Of a stretch of DNA of 30,570 nucleotides, positions 1 to 7,306 are shown in pieces. The notes below the pieces were generated by a model that saw nothing but the letters and a program-made list of their open reading frames with translations, made no database searches and was not told the origin of the DNA. The position numbers and the translations under genes were made by a program. This stretch comes from FEN-727 sp036508635. GTDB lineage: Bacteria > Actinomycetota > Geothermincolia > Fen-727 > Anoxymicrobiaceae. Every line of letters begins with the position of its first letter. The first letter of the stretch is position 1. The stretch lies in assembly GCA_036508635.1 (NCBI GenBank), contig DATCGY010000004.1, positions 1-30,570 on the forward strand. The letters are read 5' to 3'.

Positions 1-486
1 CGTCTGCAGAGCCTGATCGGCCTTGGCCAGCACGAGCGGTATGCTCTCCAGGGTGAAATGCTCATCGTCCACGTATATCGAAACGGTCCCCATCTTCTCG
101 GAGATGGCGACTACGAACACGTTCTTGTTGCTCCTGGCCACCCGCTCGGCCGTCCTGTGGCGCGTTCCGGCCTCGTGCGTGATTATCGAGGGGTCGGGCA
201 CGAGGTGGGAGTTAGACCAGTTGATCGTCCTGAGGTCTTTGCTTATCACCACCGCCCCGTCCATCTTGGCGAGCTCAAAAAGCCTGGGAGCGGTGAACTC
301 GCAATTAATGTTGAACCCGCCCGACATGATCGGTTTGAGCTCAGATAGATTTCCGACGACAATAAGCGCGCCGGAGCGTGCAAGTATTATCCTGTCGATC
401 GCCTCGCGCAACTCGGTGCCTGGAGCGACCTGTCCAAGTACCTCTATGAGCTTTTCATGCTTTTCTTTCTGGACTTCTGCGCGCAT
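1..486 (-). CDS. disA: DisA-type diadenylate cyclase, N-terminal part (cut by left edge)
   Basis: The first 162 residues of a DNA integrity scanning protein, which makes c-di-AMP from two ATP. The DAC-domain signatures are visible: Asp-Gly-Ala at residues 76-78 and Arg-His-Arg at 109-111, inside a conserved G-T-R-H-R-T-A-E-R stretch. The helical linker and the DNA-binding HhH domain would lie beyond the left edge. The ATG start is supported by an AGGAGGG sequence 2-3 bases upstream. A promoter-like sequence lies about 40 bases further up, so disA may be expressed apart from clpC. In Bacillota, radA usually sits between clpC and disA; here the space holds only hairpins. The family is clear; only the C-terminal architecture is unseen. 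Confidence 0.95.
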   Translation of the reverse strand, partial: MRAEVQKEKHEKLIEVLGQVAPGTELREAIDRIILARSGALIVVGNLSELKPIMSGGFNINCEFTAPRLFELAKMDGAVVISKDLRTINWSNSHLVPDPSIITHEAGTRHRTAERVARSNKNVFVVAISEKMGTVSIYVDDEHFTLESIPLVLAKADQALQT

Positions 487-522
487 GGCCCTCCTGCGAA
501 GGTATTTCAGCGGAACCGATTA

Positions 523-551
523 ATCATAACACGCCGATGGAATGTTGGCAG
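523..551 (-). promoter_or_regulatory. Putative sigma-70-type promoter of disA
   Basis: On the minus strand, CTGCCA (551-546) and TATGAT (528-523) are separated by 17 bases. A TG one base upstream of the -10 makes it an extended -10 element. The matches to consensus are four of six and five of six. Transcription would start near 516, leaving a leader of about 30 bases that carries the strong disA SD. This is pattern reading only. Confidence 0.5.
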
Positions 552-625
552 ATTGTCTCGCGGATGGCAAATCCGGGTGGTGAAGCAGAAGAGCCGGACC
601 TGAGATACACGGCCCGGGAGCAGGG

Positions 626-677
626 TGTGATGGAGGGAGCACCTATCACAAGAGCCGGACCCCGAGAGACCCGGCTC
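626..677 (-). terminator. Two hairpins downstream of clpC
   Basis: The first stem pairs GAGCCGG (652-658) with CCGGCTC (671-677). The second pairs TGTGAT (626-631) with ATCACA (645-650), extended by a few more pairs. They begin about 25 bases after the clpC stop. Neither has a clear U-run on the minus strand, so this may be a weak terminator, a processing site or an mRNA-stabilising element. Part of the first hairpin is repeated after the MaoC gene near 10929-10943. Confidence 0.4.
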
Positions 678-702
678 AAGAGTTGCATGTCAGTTTGACG
701 GA

Positions 703-3168
703 TCAGTTGTTGGCCCCGACCGGTTCGATCTCCGTGTCCTCGCGGACCTCGAACTCGAGGCGGCCTTCTTTTTCGTCGACCATTATGACGTGGCCGCCTG
801 TGAACTCGCCTCGAAGGATCGCTTCGGAGACCGGGTTCTCGATGAGCCTGGTTATCGCGCGGCGAAGCGGCCTGGCGCCAAGCGACGGTTCGAAGCCCTC
901 CTTGACAAGGAGGTCCTTGGCGTTCTCGCTGACCTCCAGCTTGATGTCCTGTTCCGCGAGCTGGTCCCTGACCCTGTTGAGCATGAGCTCGGCGATCAAC
1001 TTGACCTCTTCGGTCGAGAGCTCGTGGAACACTATCACGTCATCTATGCGGTTGAGCAGCTCGGGACGGAACGTCCTCTTGAGCTCGCCCATGACCTTCT
1101 CTTTCATATCCGCGTAAGCGAGGCTCGTGCCCTCTTGGGTCACCTGGAAGCCCAGTGGCGCGGCATTGTGTATCTCGCGCGTACCCAGGTTGGACGTCAT
1201 GATGATGATCGTGTTGCGGAAGTCCACCTGGTGGCCCTGGGAGTCGGTCAGCCGGCCGTCCTCCAGGATCTGCAGCAGCACGTTGAACACGTCGTAGTGA
1301 GCCTTTTCAATCTCGTCGAGCAGCACCACCGAGAACGGGCGCCTGCGCACCGCCTCGGTGAGCTGGCCGCCTTCCTCGTGGCCGACGTAGCCCGGGGGCG
1401 AACCGACCAGGCGCGAGACGGAGTGTTTCTCCATGTACTCCGACATGTCTATCTGGAGCAGTGCGTCCTCGTTGCCGAAGAGGAACTCGGCCAGCGTGCG
1501 CGCCAGCTCGGTCTTACCGACGCCGGACGGCCCGAGGAATATGAACGACCCGCCGGGACGCCTCGGGTCCTTGAGGCCGGCACGTGTGCGGCGGAGTGCC
1601 TGCGCGATCGCCACGACCGCCTCGTTCTGGCTTATCACACGCCTGTGGAGCTCGTCTTCCATGCGTAGCAGCTTCTCGCTCTCGGCTTCAGTAAGCTGGT
1701 AGACGGGGATGCCGGTCCACGACGAGAGAATGTCTGTTATGTCATCCTCGGTCACCTGGAGCTGGTGGCTCTGGTGAGGCACCTTCCAGTCCTTCTCAGA
1801 CTCGGCGATATCGAGGATTATGTCCTGTTCCTTGTCGCGGATCTGCGCCGCTTTCTCGAAGTCCTGGGTCGCGATGGCTCCCTGCTTCTCGGTGCGTAGC
1901 TTCTGGAGGGCCTCCTCCTGCTCTCGCACGTCCGGCGGAGCGGTCATCGCCCGCATGCGGAGCCTGCTCGCCGCCTCGTCTACCAGGTCTATTGCCTTGT
2001 CAGGCAGGAACCTGTCAGAGATGTAGCGATGAGCCAACCTCGCCGCGGCTATCAAGGCGCCGTCGGTTATCTGCACCTTGTGATGCTCTTCGTAGCGGTC
2101 GCGAAGACCCCTGAGTATGTCTACCGTATGTTCTACAGTCGGCTCCTCGACCGTGATGGGCTGGAACCTGCGCTCCAGGGCCGCGTCGCGCTCGAGGTGC
2201 TTGCGGTACTCGTCCCTCGTCGTGGCGCCGATGGTCTGGAGCTCGCCGCGCGCGAGCGCAGGCTTGAGGATGCTCGCGGCGTCGATTGCGCCCTCGGCCG
2301 CTCCCGCCCCGACGAGGTTATGCAGCTCGTCGATGAACAGGATTATGTCGCCACGACCGCGGATCTCCTTGATGACCTTCTTGAGGCGCTCCTCGAAGTC
2401 TCCCCTGTACCTGGAACCGGCGACCAGTGCGCCGAGGTCAAGGGTATACAGGTGCTTGCCACGGAGCATCTCGGGCACCTCGTTATCGGTGATCGCCTGG
2501 GCGAGGCCCTCGACTATAGCGGTCTTGCCGACCCCGGGTTCGCCCACCAGCACCGGGTTGTTCTTGGTGCGGCGGGAGAGCACCTGCATGACTCTCTCTA
2601 TCTCTTTCTCGCGGCCGATGACCGGGTCGAGCTTGTTCTGGGCGGCGAGTTCTGTTAGGTTGCGCCCGAACTGGTCGAGCATCAGCGCTCCCTGGCCGCC
2701 TTCGCCACCTGACAGCTCGCCCGTAGGCGTGCCGCTTCCCGAGAGGCTCTTGAGAACCTGGTTGCGCAGGCGCTCGAGGTCGACACCGATCTTGACGAGC
2801 ACCTTGGCCGCTACCCCTTCGCCCTCGCGAATGAGCCCGAGCAAGATGTGCTCCGTCCCGATGTAGTTGTGACCTAACTGGAGCGCTTCACGCAGGGAGA
2901 GCTCCAGGACCTTTTTCGCACGCGGCGTGAATGGTATGTGGCCGCTCGGGGCGCTTGAGCCACGCCCTATAACCTCGACCACCTGGCCGCGAACGGCCTC
3001 GAGATTCACTTGGAAAGTCTCGAGCGCTTTCGCGGCGACACCCTCACCCTCCTGGATCAAGCCCAGGAGTAGGTGCTCGGTCCCGATATAATTATGGTTG
3101 AGCTTCCTGGCCTCTTCCTGTGCCAGGACTACAACCCGTCTGGCGCTATCTGAAAATCTTTGGAACAA
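703..3168 (-). CDS. clpC: ClpC AAA+ unfoldase subunit of the ClpCP protease
   Basis: An 821-residue Hsp100 ATPase that unfolds substrates for ClpP; in McsB-containing bacteria these include arginine-phosphorylated proteins. It has two N-terminal Clp repeats (about 1-145). AAA module 1 has Walker A GEPGVGKT at 209-216 and an acidic Walker B near 275-281. A UVR-type coiled coil sits at about 435-452. AAA module 2 has Walker A GPSGVGKT at 546-553 and Walker B near 614-619. A Leu-Gly-Phe tripeptide at 672-674 lies where the ClpP-docking loop sits. The TTG start is chosen because GGGGGA lies seven bases upstream and the conserved N-terminus begins there. It follows mcsB by 60 bases, probably in one operon. 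Confidence 0.97.
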   Translation of the reverse strand: MFQRFSDSARRVVVLAQEEARKLNHNYIGTEHLLLGLIQEGEGVAAKALETFQVNLEAVRGQVVEVIGRGSSAPSGHIPFTPRAKKVLELSLREALQLGHNYIGTEHILLGLIREGEGVAAKVLVKIGVDLERLRNQVLKSLSGSGTPTGELSGGEGGQGALMLDQFGRNLTELAAQNKLDPVIGREKEIERVMQVLSRRTKNNPVLVGEPGVGKTAIVEGLAQAITDNEVPEMLRGKHLYTLDLGALVAGSRYRGDFEERLKKVIKEIRGRGDIILFIDELHNLVGAGAAEGAIDAASILKPALARGELQTIGATTRDEYRKHLERDAALERRFQPITVEEPTVEHTVDILRGLRDRYEEHHKVQITDGALIAAARLAHRYISDRFLPDKAIDLVDEAASRLRMRAMTAPPDVREQEEALQKLRTEKQGAIATQDFEKAAQIRDKEQDIILDIAESEKDWKVPHQSHQLQVTEDDITDILSSWTGIPVYQLTEAESEKLLRMEDELHRRVISQNEAVVAIAQALRRTRAGLKDPRRPGGSFIFLGPSGVGKTELARTLAEFLFGNEDALLQIDMSEYMEKHSVSRLVGSPPGYVGHEEGGQLTEAVRRRPFSVVLLDEIEKAHYDVFNVLLQILEDGRLTDSQGHQVDFRNTIIIMTSNLGTREIHNAAPLGFQVTQEGTSLAYADMKEKVMGELKRTFRPELLNRIDDVIVFHELSTEEVKLIAELMLNRVRDQLAEQDIKLEVSENAKDLLVKEGFEPSLGARPLRRAITRLIENPVSEAILRGEFTGGHVIMVDEKEGRLEFEVREDTEIEPVGANN

Positions 3169-3228
3169 ACTGCATTCCCCCTGAATAGTATTCTATGGCT
3201 TCGAGCGCATAAATACACATCCACTAGA

Positions 3229-4278
3229 TTATAGGTCAAGCACACTCCTTAGGTGGATTGCCCTTTCCCTGTCGATTTCCTCTTCAATCGTCTCTTTACC
3301 TGTTGTCTTCTTCAGGTGCGAGGGCCCGATTCCTACTCCTACCTCCAGTAAATTGAAGTCCGAAATGGGCAGAAGCTCCATCTCGACCCCCAGCTTCACC
3401 AGAGAAATAAGCTCCAGGGCCTCGAACAACCCTATGCGCCGCGCCCTCTCAACGATCCCGAGAGACCTGTATACCCGGTCAGACAGGTCGAGCGGCGCAT
3501 CGCGCAGCATCATTTTCCTCGAAGTCCTCTCGTTGTCCACAACCTGTCGGACGATTCTATCCATATTTTGGACGATAAACTCTTCCGTACAGCCCAGCGT
3601 CTGCCTGTTCGAGATCTGGAACAGGTTGCCAGCTACCCCGGAGCCCTCACCGTAGAAGCCCCTGACATAGATCCCAGCCTGCCCCAGCGCCGAGATCGTG
3701 CGGGCTATCTCGCCCGTCGTGACGAGGGCCGGCAGGTGGAGCATCGCCGATACTCGCAGGCCGGTCCCCACGTTGCTGGCGCACGATGTGAGGTATCCGA
3801 GCTTCTGGTCGAAACAGTACTGGACCTCGCCCTCAATGCTGCTATCAATCTTATCGGCCGCCTTCCAGGCTTTCATAAACTGGGCGCCTGGGAGTATCGC
3901 CTGTATCCTGACGTGGTCCTCTTCGTTGACGGTGACGCTGCGGCTGTCCTTCCAGCTCAAGGCCACGGCGCGGCCCTGGCTTCTTTCACCGAACGACGTG
4001 CTGGTCAGGTGTTCCTCGGCCATCGACGTGAGCTCGTCACGCGAGAGCTCCTCGGCGAACCGGATATCCCAGTCGCGGTCGTCCGATACCTGCCTGGAAA
4101 CCGCCTCGAGGACCATACCCCGCGCTCGCTCGAGGTCCTCCTCGCCGGCCGCGTTCGGGAACGGGAGGCCTTCCAGGTTTCGGGCGAGGCGCGCCCTGCT
4201 GGAAAGGACCAGCGGATATCCCGGCCCTTTCGTCTTCAGCCAAGCGGAGCCGGTTTCTGTTTTTTTACTCCGGCTCAC
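3229..4278 (-). CDS. mcsB: Protein-arginine kinase McsB
   Basis: A 349-residue member of the phosphagen (ATP:guanido) kinase fold that phosphorylates arginines on proteins and so marks them for ClpCP. Family signatures visible are the N-terminal SSRARLARN stretch (26-34), N-E-E-D-H at 118-122, the conserved Cys166 in LTSCASNVGTGLR, and the nucleotide-binding NLFQISNRQTLG segment (218-229). A C-terminal RERA-x-x-L-R stretch (337-344) resembles the phosphoarginine-sensing motif of the family, though this assignment is tentative. Length is normal. The GTG start overlaps the 3' end of mcsA by 14 bases, indicating translational coupling with its activator. Confidence 0.95.
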   Translation of the reverse strand: MSRSKKTETGSAWLKTKGPGYPLVLSSRARLARNLEGLPFPNAAGEEDLERARGMVLEAVSRQVSDDRDWDIRFAEELSRDELTSMAEEHLTSTSFGERSQGRAVALSWKDSRSVTVNEEDHVRIQAILPGAQFMKAWKAADKIDSSIEGEVQYCFDQKLGYLTSCASNVGTGLRVSAMLHLPALVTTGEIARTISALGQAGIYVRGFYGEGSGVAGNLFQISNRQTLGCTEEFIVQNMDRIVRQVVDNERTSRKMMLRDAPLDLSDRVYRSLGIVERARRIGLFEALELISLVKLGVEMELLPISDFNLLEVGVGIGPSHLKKTTGKETIEEEIDRERAIHLRSVLDL

Positions 4279-4807
4279 TGTCGCTCACTTCCCTGTTGAG
4301 CTTTCCGTCAATCTCGCGGATCTGGTCGCGAACAGCAGCGGCGGCCTCGTAGTCCTCTTCAGCAATACGATGTTCCAGGTGCCTCTCGAGTTCCATGAGC
4401 CTCTTGCGCAGCTTGGCTCCCTCGGAGACCTTCCCGGGGAGCTTTCCGAGGTGTTCCTCGGATTCCTGCATCTCCTCGATGACCGTCCGGAGCGGCTCGC
4501 CGAACGCCTCGTAGCAGTTGGAACATCCCAGGAAGCCCATCTTCTGAAAGTCGTTGAACGACGTGCCGCAGAAATCGCAGGTTGCGAGCTCGCCGGAGAG
4601 GACGTCCTCGACCAGGTTGTCGTCGAAGTTCTGCATCCCCGACAGTATCTGCGGAAGGAACGCGAGAAGGTTAGCCGCCTCGGTGGTTTCCTCCATCCTC
4701 TTGGCGCAATCCTCGCACAGTTGTACCTTCGAGACCTCGCTACCGGAGATCTTCGTAAGAAACACAGTGGCGATATTCTTCTTGCATTCGTCACAGAAAA
4801 TGTTCAT
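4265..4807 (-). CDS. mcsA: McsA, zinc-binding activator of McsB
   Basis: A 180-residue protein that in Bacillus binds and activates McsB and helps in metal and heat stress. Two zinc-binding clusters are visible: C5-x2-C8 with C31-x2-C34, and C77-x2-C80 with C95-x2-C98. A UVR motif with an acidic/alanine-rich coiled coil follows at about 140-175. The same motif type occurs in ClpC. The ATG start has AGGAGAG four bases upstream. It is the first gene of the mcsA-mcsB-clpC run. The usual repressor gene ctsR is not present upstream; lysS is there instead. Confidence 0.93.
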   Translation of the reverse strand: MNIFCDECKKNIATVFLTKISGSEVSKVQLCEDCAKRMEETTEAANLLAFLPQILSGMQNFDDNLVEDVLSGELATCDFCGTSFNDFQKMGFLGCSNCYEAFGEPLRTVIEEMQESEEHLGKLPGKVSEGAKLRKRLMELERHLEHRIAEEDYEAAAAVRDQIREIDGKLNREVSDSEPE

Positions 4808-4889
4808 ACGCTCTCCTGCCGCACGGACCGCCGCGACCTTGTAAATACTACAACGTATCAGGGTTATTACTTATGACATCCATCATTGG

Positions 4890-4921
4890 CTTTTTTTACG
4901 TAAGACTTTTTTTACGTAAGA
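4890..4921. repeat. Perfect 16-base tandem repeat upstream of mcsA
   Basis: CTTTTTTTACGTAAGA occurs twice back to back (4890-4905 and 4906-4921). Each copy contains the palindrome TTACGTAA. It lies 83 bases upstream of the mcsA start, in a 156-base gap between lysS and mcsA. Two palindromes spaced 16 bases apart look like an operator pair or a promoter-upstream element. I could not identify a convincing -35/-10 pair here, and no CtsR heptad repeat is seen. Confidence 0.85.
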
Positions 4922-4963
4922 TGTCCGGGAATGTGCCCTGTAAACCTATTCGACGCGAGCCTG

Positions 4964-6484
4964 TTATGACCTACCCTGCTGGGGTCGCAGGTGAGGGAAC
5001 ATGATGACGTCCCTGATGTTCTGGCTTCCGGTCGCGAGCATTGCCAGGCGGTCTATGCCTACCCCGAGTCCACCGGCCGGAGGCATGCCGTACTCGAGGG
5101 CCGTAAGGAAGTCCTCGTCTATCGGATGCGCTTCTTCGTCTCCGGCTTCACGCTTGCGCGCCTGCGACTCGAACCTGCCCCTCTGGTCGACCGGGTCTGT
5201 GAGCTCCGAAAAAGCGTTCGCGATCTCCTGCCCGGCCACCAGTATCTCGAATCTCTCCGTAAAGCCCGGGGAATCCTTCTTGCGGCGTGCCAGGGGTGAT
5301 ATCTCCTCGGGATAGTCGAGTACGAACGTCGGCTGTATCAGCCTGGGCTCAACCAGTTTTTCGTAGAGCTCGGCGATGATCCAACCTGGACCCGCTTCCC
5401 TTGGAATCTCCACATCGTTCGCCCGCGCGATCTCTTTGAGCTTCTCCGGCCCCATCTCGAGATCGGCTTTTATCCCGGCGTACTTCTCTATCGCCTCCAC
5501 CATCGTGACGTTCCTCCAGGGCGGAGCCAGCGAGATCGAGGTGCCGGCGAACTCGATCTCCGTCGTGCCCGCCACCGCTACGATGGCCGCGGTGATCAGT
5601 TCCTGGAGAAGCTCCATCATGTAGTGGTAATCCACGAAAGCCACGTACGCTTCGAGCATTGTGAATTCCGGGTTGTGTCTTGAGCTGATGCCCTCGTTTC
5701 GAAAGTTCCTGTTCAGCTCGTATACCTTGTCGTACCCGCCCACCAGCAAGCGCTTCAGGTAGAGCTCCGGCGCGATTCGCAGGTACAGGTCGATACCGAG
5801 GGCGTTGTGATGCGTGATGAACGGGCGCGCCGTAGCTCCGCCGGGCATCTGTTGGAGCATCGGCGTCTCGACCTCGAGGAACCCCTTCTCGTCAAGGATC
5901 CGCCTTATCTCGCGCACGATGGTCGAGCGTGCCTCGAGCACCCGCCGAGCGTCATCGTTCATGATCAGGTCCAGGTATCTCTGCCGGTGCCGCACCTCGG
6001 GGTCCTTGAGGCCGTGCCACTTTTCTGGCAGCGGGCGCAGCGACTTGGATAGCAGGTCGAACGAATCGACCGCCACCGACAGCTCTCCGCGGCGGGAGCG
6101 GACGACCTCTCCTGTCGCCCCTATCCAGTCGCCGAGGTCCAACTCGCGGAACTCGGCGAATGGAGTGTCACCCAATACGTCCTGCCGCAGCAGTAACTGT
6201 ATCTTTCCGGACGAATCCTGTAGGTCGGCGAACGTCGCTTTTCCGTGCTCGCGCCGGCCGACAAGCCTTCCGGCGACAGCGGTTTTGCTACCCGAGCTTT
6301 CACCGGGCTTGAGTGCTTCGTGCTTCTCCTGTAGCGCCGCGGCGCTGGAAATCTCACCGGGCTTGAGGTATGACGATTTGTACGGCTCGCCACCCGATTC
6401 GTAAATCTTCTCGAGCTTCGCCCGGCGCACCCGGATGAGCTCGCTTTCCTGCTCCTCGATCTCACGCATGTCGTCGTCTGGCAT
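4964..6484 (-). CDS. lysS: Lysyl-tRNA synthetase, class II
   Basis: A 506-residue enzyme that charges tRNA-Lys. An N-terminal OB-fold anticodon-binding domain contains VAGRLVGRREHGKATF. The three class II motifs follow: motif 1 around GFLEVETPMLQ, motif 2 with FRNEGISSRHNPEFTMLE, and motif 3 GGLGVGIDRLAM near the C-terminus. The start is the ATG preceded by GGGAGG with six-base spacing. The frame stays open 20 codons further upstream to a TTG, but without an SD. Length is normal. It lies between greA and mcsA, as in many Bacillota. Confidence 0.96.
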   Translation of the reverse strand: MPDDDMREIEEQESELIRVRRAKLEKIYESGGEPYKSSYLKPGEISSAAALQEKHEALKPGESSGSKTAVAGRLVGRREHGKATFADLQDSSGKIQLLLRQDVLGDTPFAEFRELDLGDWIGATGEVVRSRRGELSVAVDSFDLLSKSLRPLPEKWHGLKDPEVRHRQRYLDLIMNDDARRVLEARSTIVREIRRILDEKGFLEVETPMLQQMPGGATARPFITHHNALGIDLYLRIAPELYLKRLLVGGYDKVYELNRNFRNEGISSRHNPEFTMLEAYVAFVDYHYMMELLQELITAAIVAVAGTTEIEFAGTSISLAPPWRNVTMVEAIEKYAGIKADLEMGPEKLKEIARANDVEIPREAGPGWIIAELYEKLVEPRLIQPTFVLDYPEEISPLARRKKDSPGFTERFEILVAGQEIANAFSELTDPVDQRGRFESQARKREAGDEEAHPIDEDFLTALEYGMPPAGGLGVGIDRLAMLATGSQNIRDVIMFPHLRPQQGRS

Positions 6485-6598
6485 TGCGGTCCTCCCTCGA
6501 TGCCCCGGAACATCCGGGACTGTGAGAGCTAAAGGATAACACAAGATAAACAGGGGTCAGAACTCAAGGTAACGGGTCAGGGAAAGCAACGGGTTCGT

Positions 6599-6622
6599 GG
6601 CCGCGTGCGCTTACGCGCGGCC
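6599..6622 (-). terminator. GC-rich hairpin downstream of greA
   Basis: GGCCGCG (6599-6605) pairs with CGCGGCC (6616-6622) around a 10-base loop, 13 bases after the greA stop. No U-run follows, so it may only attenuate transcription into lysS. The sequence GGCCGCGTGCG is also directly repeated at 6599-6609 and 6619-6629. Confidence 0.35.
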
Positions 6623-6634
6623 GCGTGCGGAATC

Positions 6635-7129
6635 TTACTTTTTGATCGAGATGACGCGGTACTTTATCTCGCCGGCCGGCGCGGCGACCACCGCGATGTC
6701 TCCGACCTTGAGCCCCATCAGCGAGCGTCCTACCGGGCTCTCGTAAGAGATCATGTGGTTGTCAGGGTTTGCCTCAGCCGGTCCGACGATGCGCAACGTA
6801 TGCTTCTTTGAGGCGCTTACCCGCTTTATCTCAACCAGGGAGCCAATGCCAACCTCTTTTGTCGTGACATGCCGCCGATCGATAATCTTTGCCTTGGTCA
6901 GCATGGTCTCTATCTGGTCTATGCGGTGCTCGACGCGCGCCTGCTCGTTCTTTGCGTCGTCGTATTCCGAATTCTCGCTCAAGTCGCCGTAGCTGATAGC
7001 GTTCTTCAGCCGCTCGGCAACCTCTCTGCGCTTGACGTTCTTGAGGTCAGCGAGTTCTTCTGTGAGCTTCTTGCGACCCTCTTCGGTGAGGACGACCTCA
7101 CCTTTCATTTCCATACCTACTGTGTCCAT
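6635..7129 (-). CDS. greA: Transcription elongation factor GreA
   Basis: A 164-residue factor that enters the RNA polymerase secondary channel and triggers cleavage of backtracked transcripts. The N-terminal coiled coil carries the hallmark acidic tip loop GDLSENSEYDDAKNEQ. The C-terminal FKBP-like domain ends with SPVGRSLMGLKVGD and a typical terminus. Length matches the family (about 158). The ATG start has GGGGTGA five bases upstream. The frame is open to another ATG at 7198, which would add 23 atypical residues; that ATG lies within two bases of the predicted transcription start and would give a leaderless message. Confidence 0.95.
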   Translation of the reverse strand: MDTVGMEMKGEVVLTEEGRKKLTEELADLKNVKRREVAERLKNAISYGDLSENSEYDDAKNEQARVEHRIDQIETMLTKAKIIDRRHVTTKEVGIGSLVEIKRVSASKKHTLRIVGPAEANPDNHMISYESPVGRSLMGLKVGDIAVVAAPAGEIKYRVISIKK

Positions 7130-7206
7130 TAAAGTCACCCCGTAATAGGAAGCTTCTGCCGTAACGACCGAGGCTTCCGTGCTATGTCGCCATGACATTA
7201 GCGCGT

Positions 7207-7235
7207 ATTATACGCATGGGTCTTTCTATTTGCAA
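7207..7235 (-). promoter_or_regulatory. Strong sigma-70-type promoter of greA
   Basis: On the minus strand, TTGCAA (7235-7230) and a perfect TATAAT (7212-7207) are separated by exactly 17 bases. The start point would fall near 7200, giving a leader of about 70 bases to the greA ATG. The leader holds a short GGAAGC/GCTTCC stem. This is the best promoter match I found in the window. Confidence 0.75.
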
Positions 7236-7306
7236 GAAGATTTTCGGTTACTCGATACCAACCCAACGGGTATCCCGTTCCACTGGTTCCGGGACCTTCC
7301 GTGCAG

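Noticed and set aside
487..702. A tRNA or small gene in the disA-clpC gap
   Set aside because: No cloverleaf or start with SD was found; hairpins, short repeats and a promoter explain the gap.
3698..4876. A 392-codon plus-strand frame across mcsB and mcsA
   Set aside because: Both genes beneath it are certain, and the antisense translation is Ser/Arg-rich without domain features.
4808..4963. CtsR or CIRCE operator upstream of mcsA
   Set aside because: I looked for GGTCAAA heptad repeats and the TTAGCACTC inverted repeat and saw neither.
6485..6634. T-box riboswitch upstream of lysS
   Set aside because: The 150-base gap is too short for one, and I see no T-box core sequence; only a GC hairpin after greA is present.
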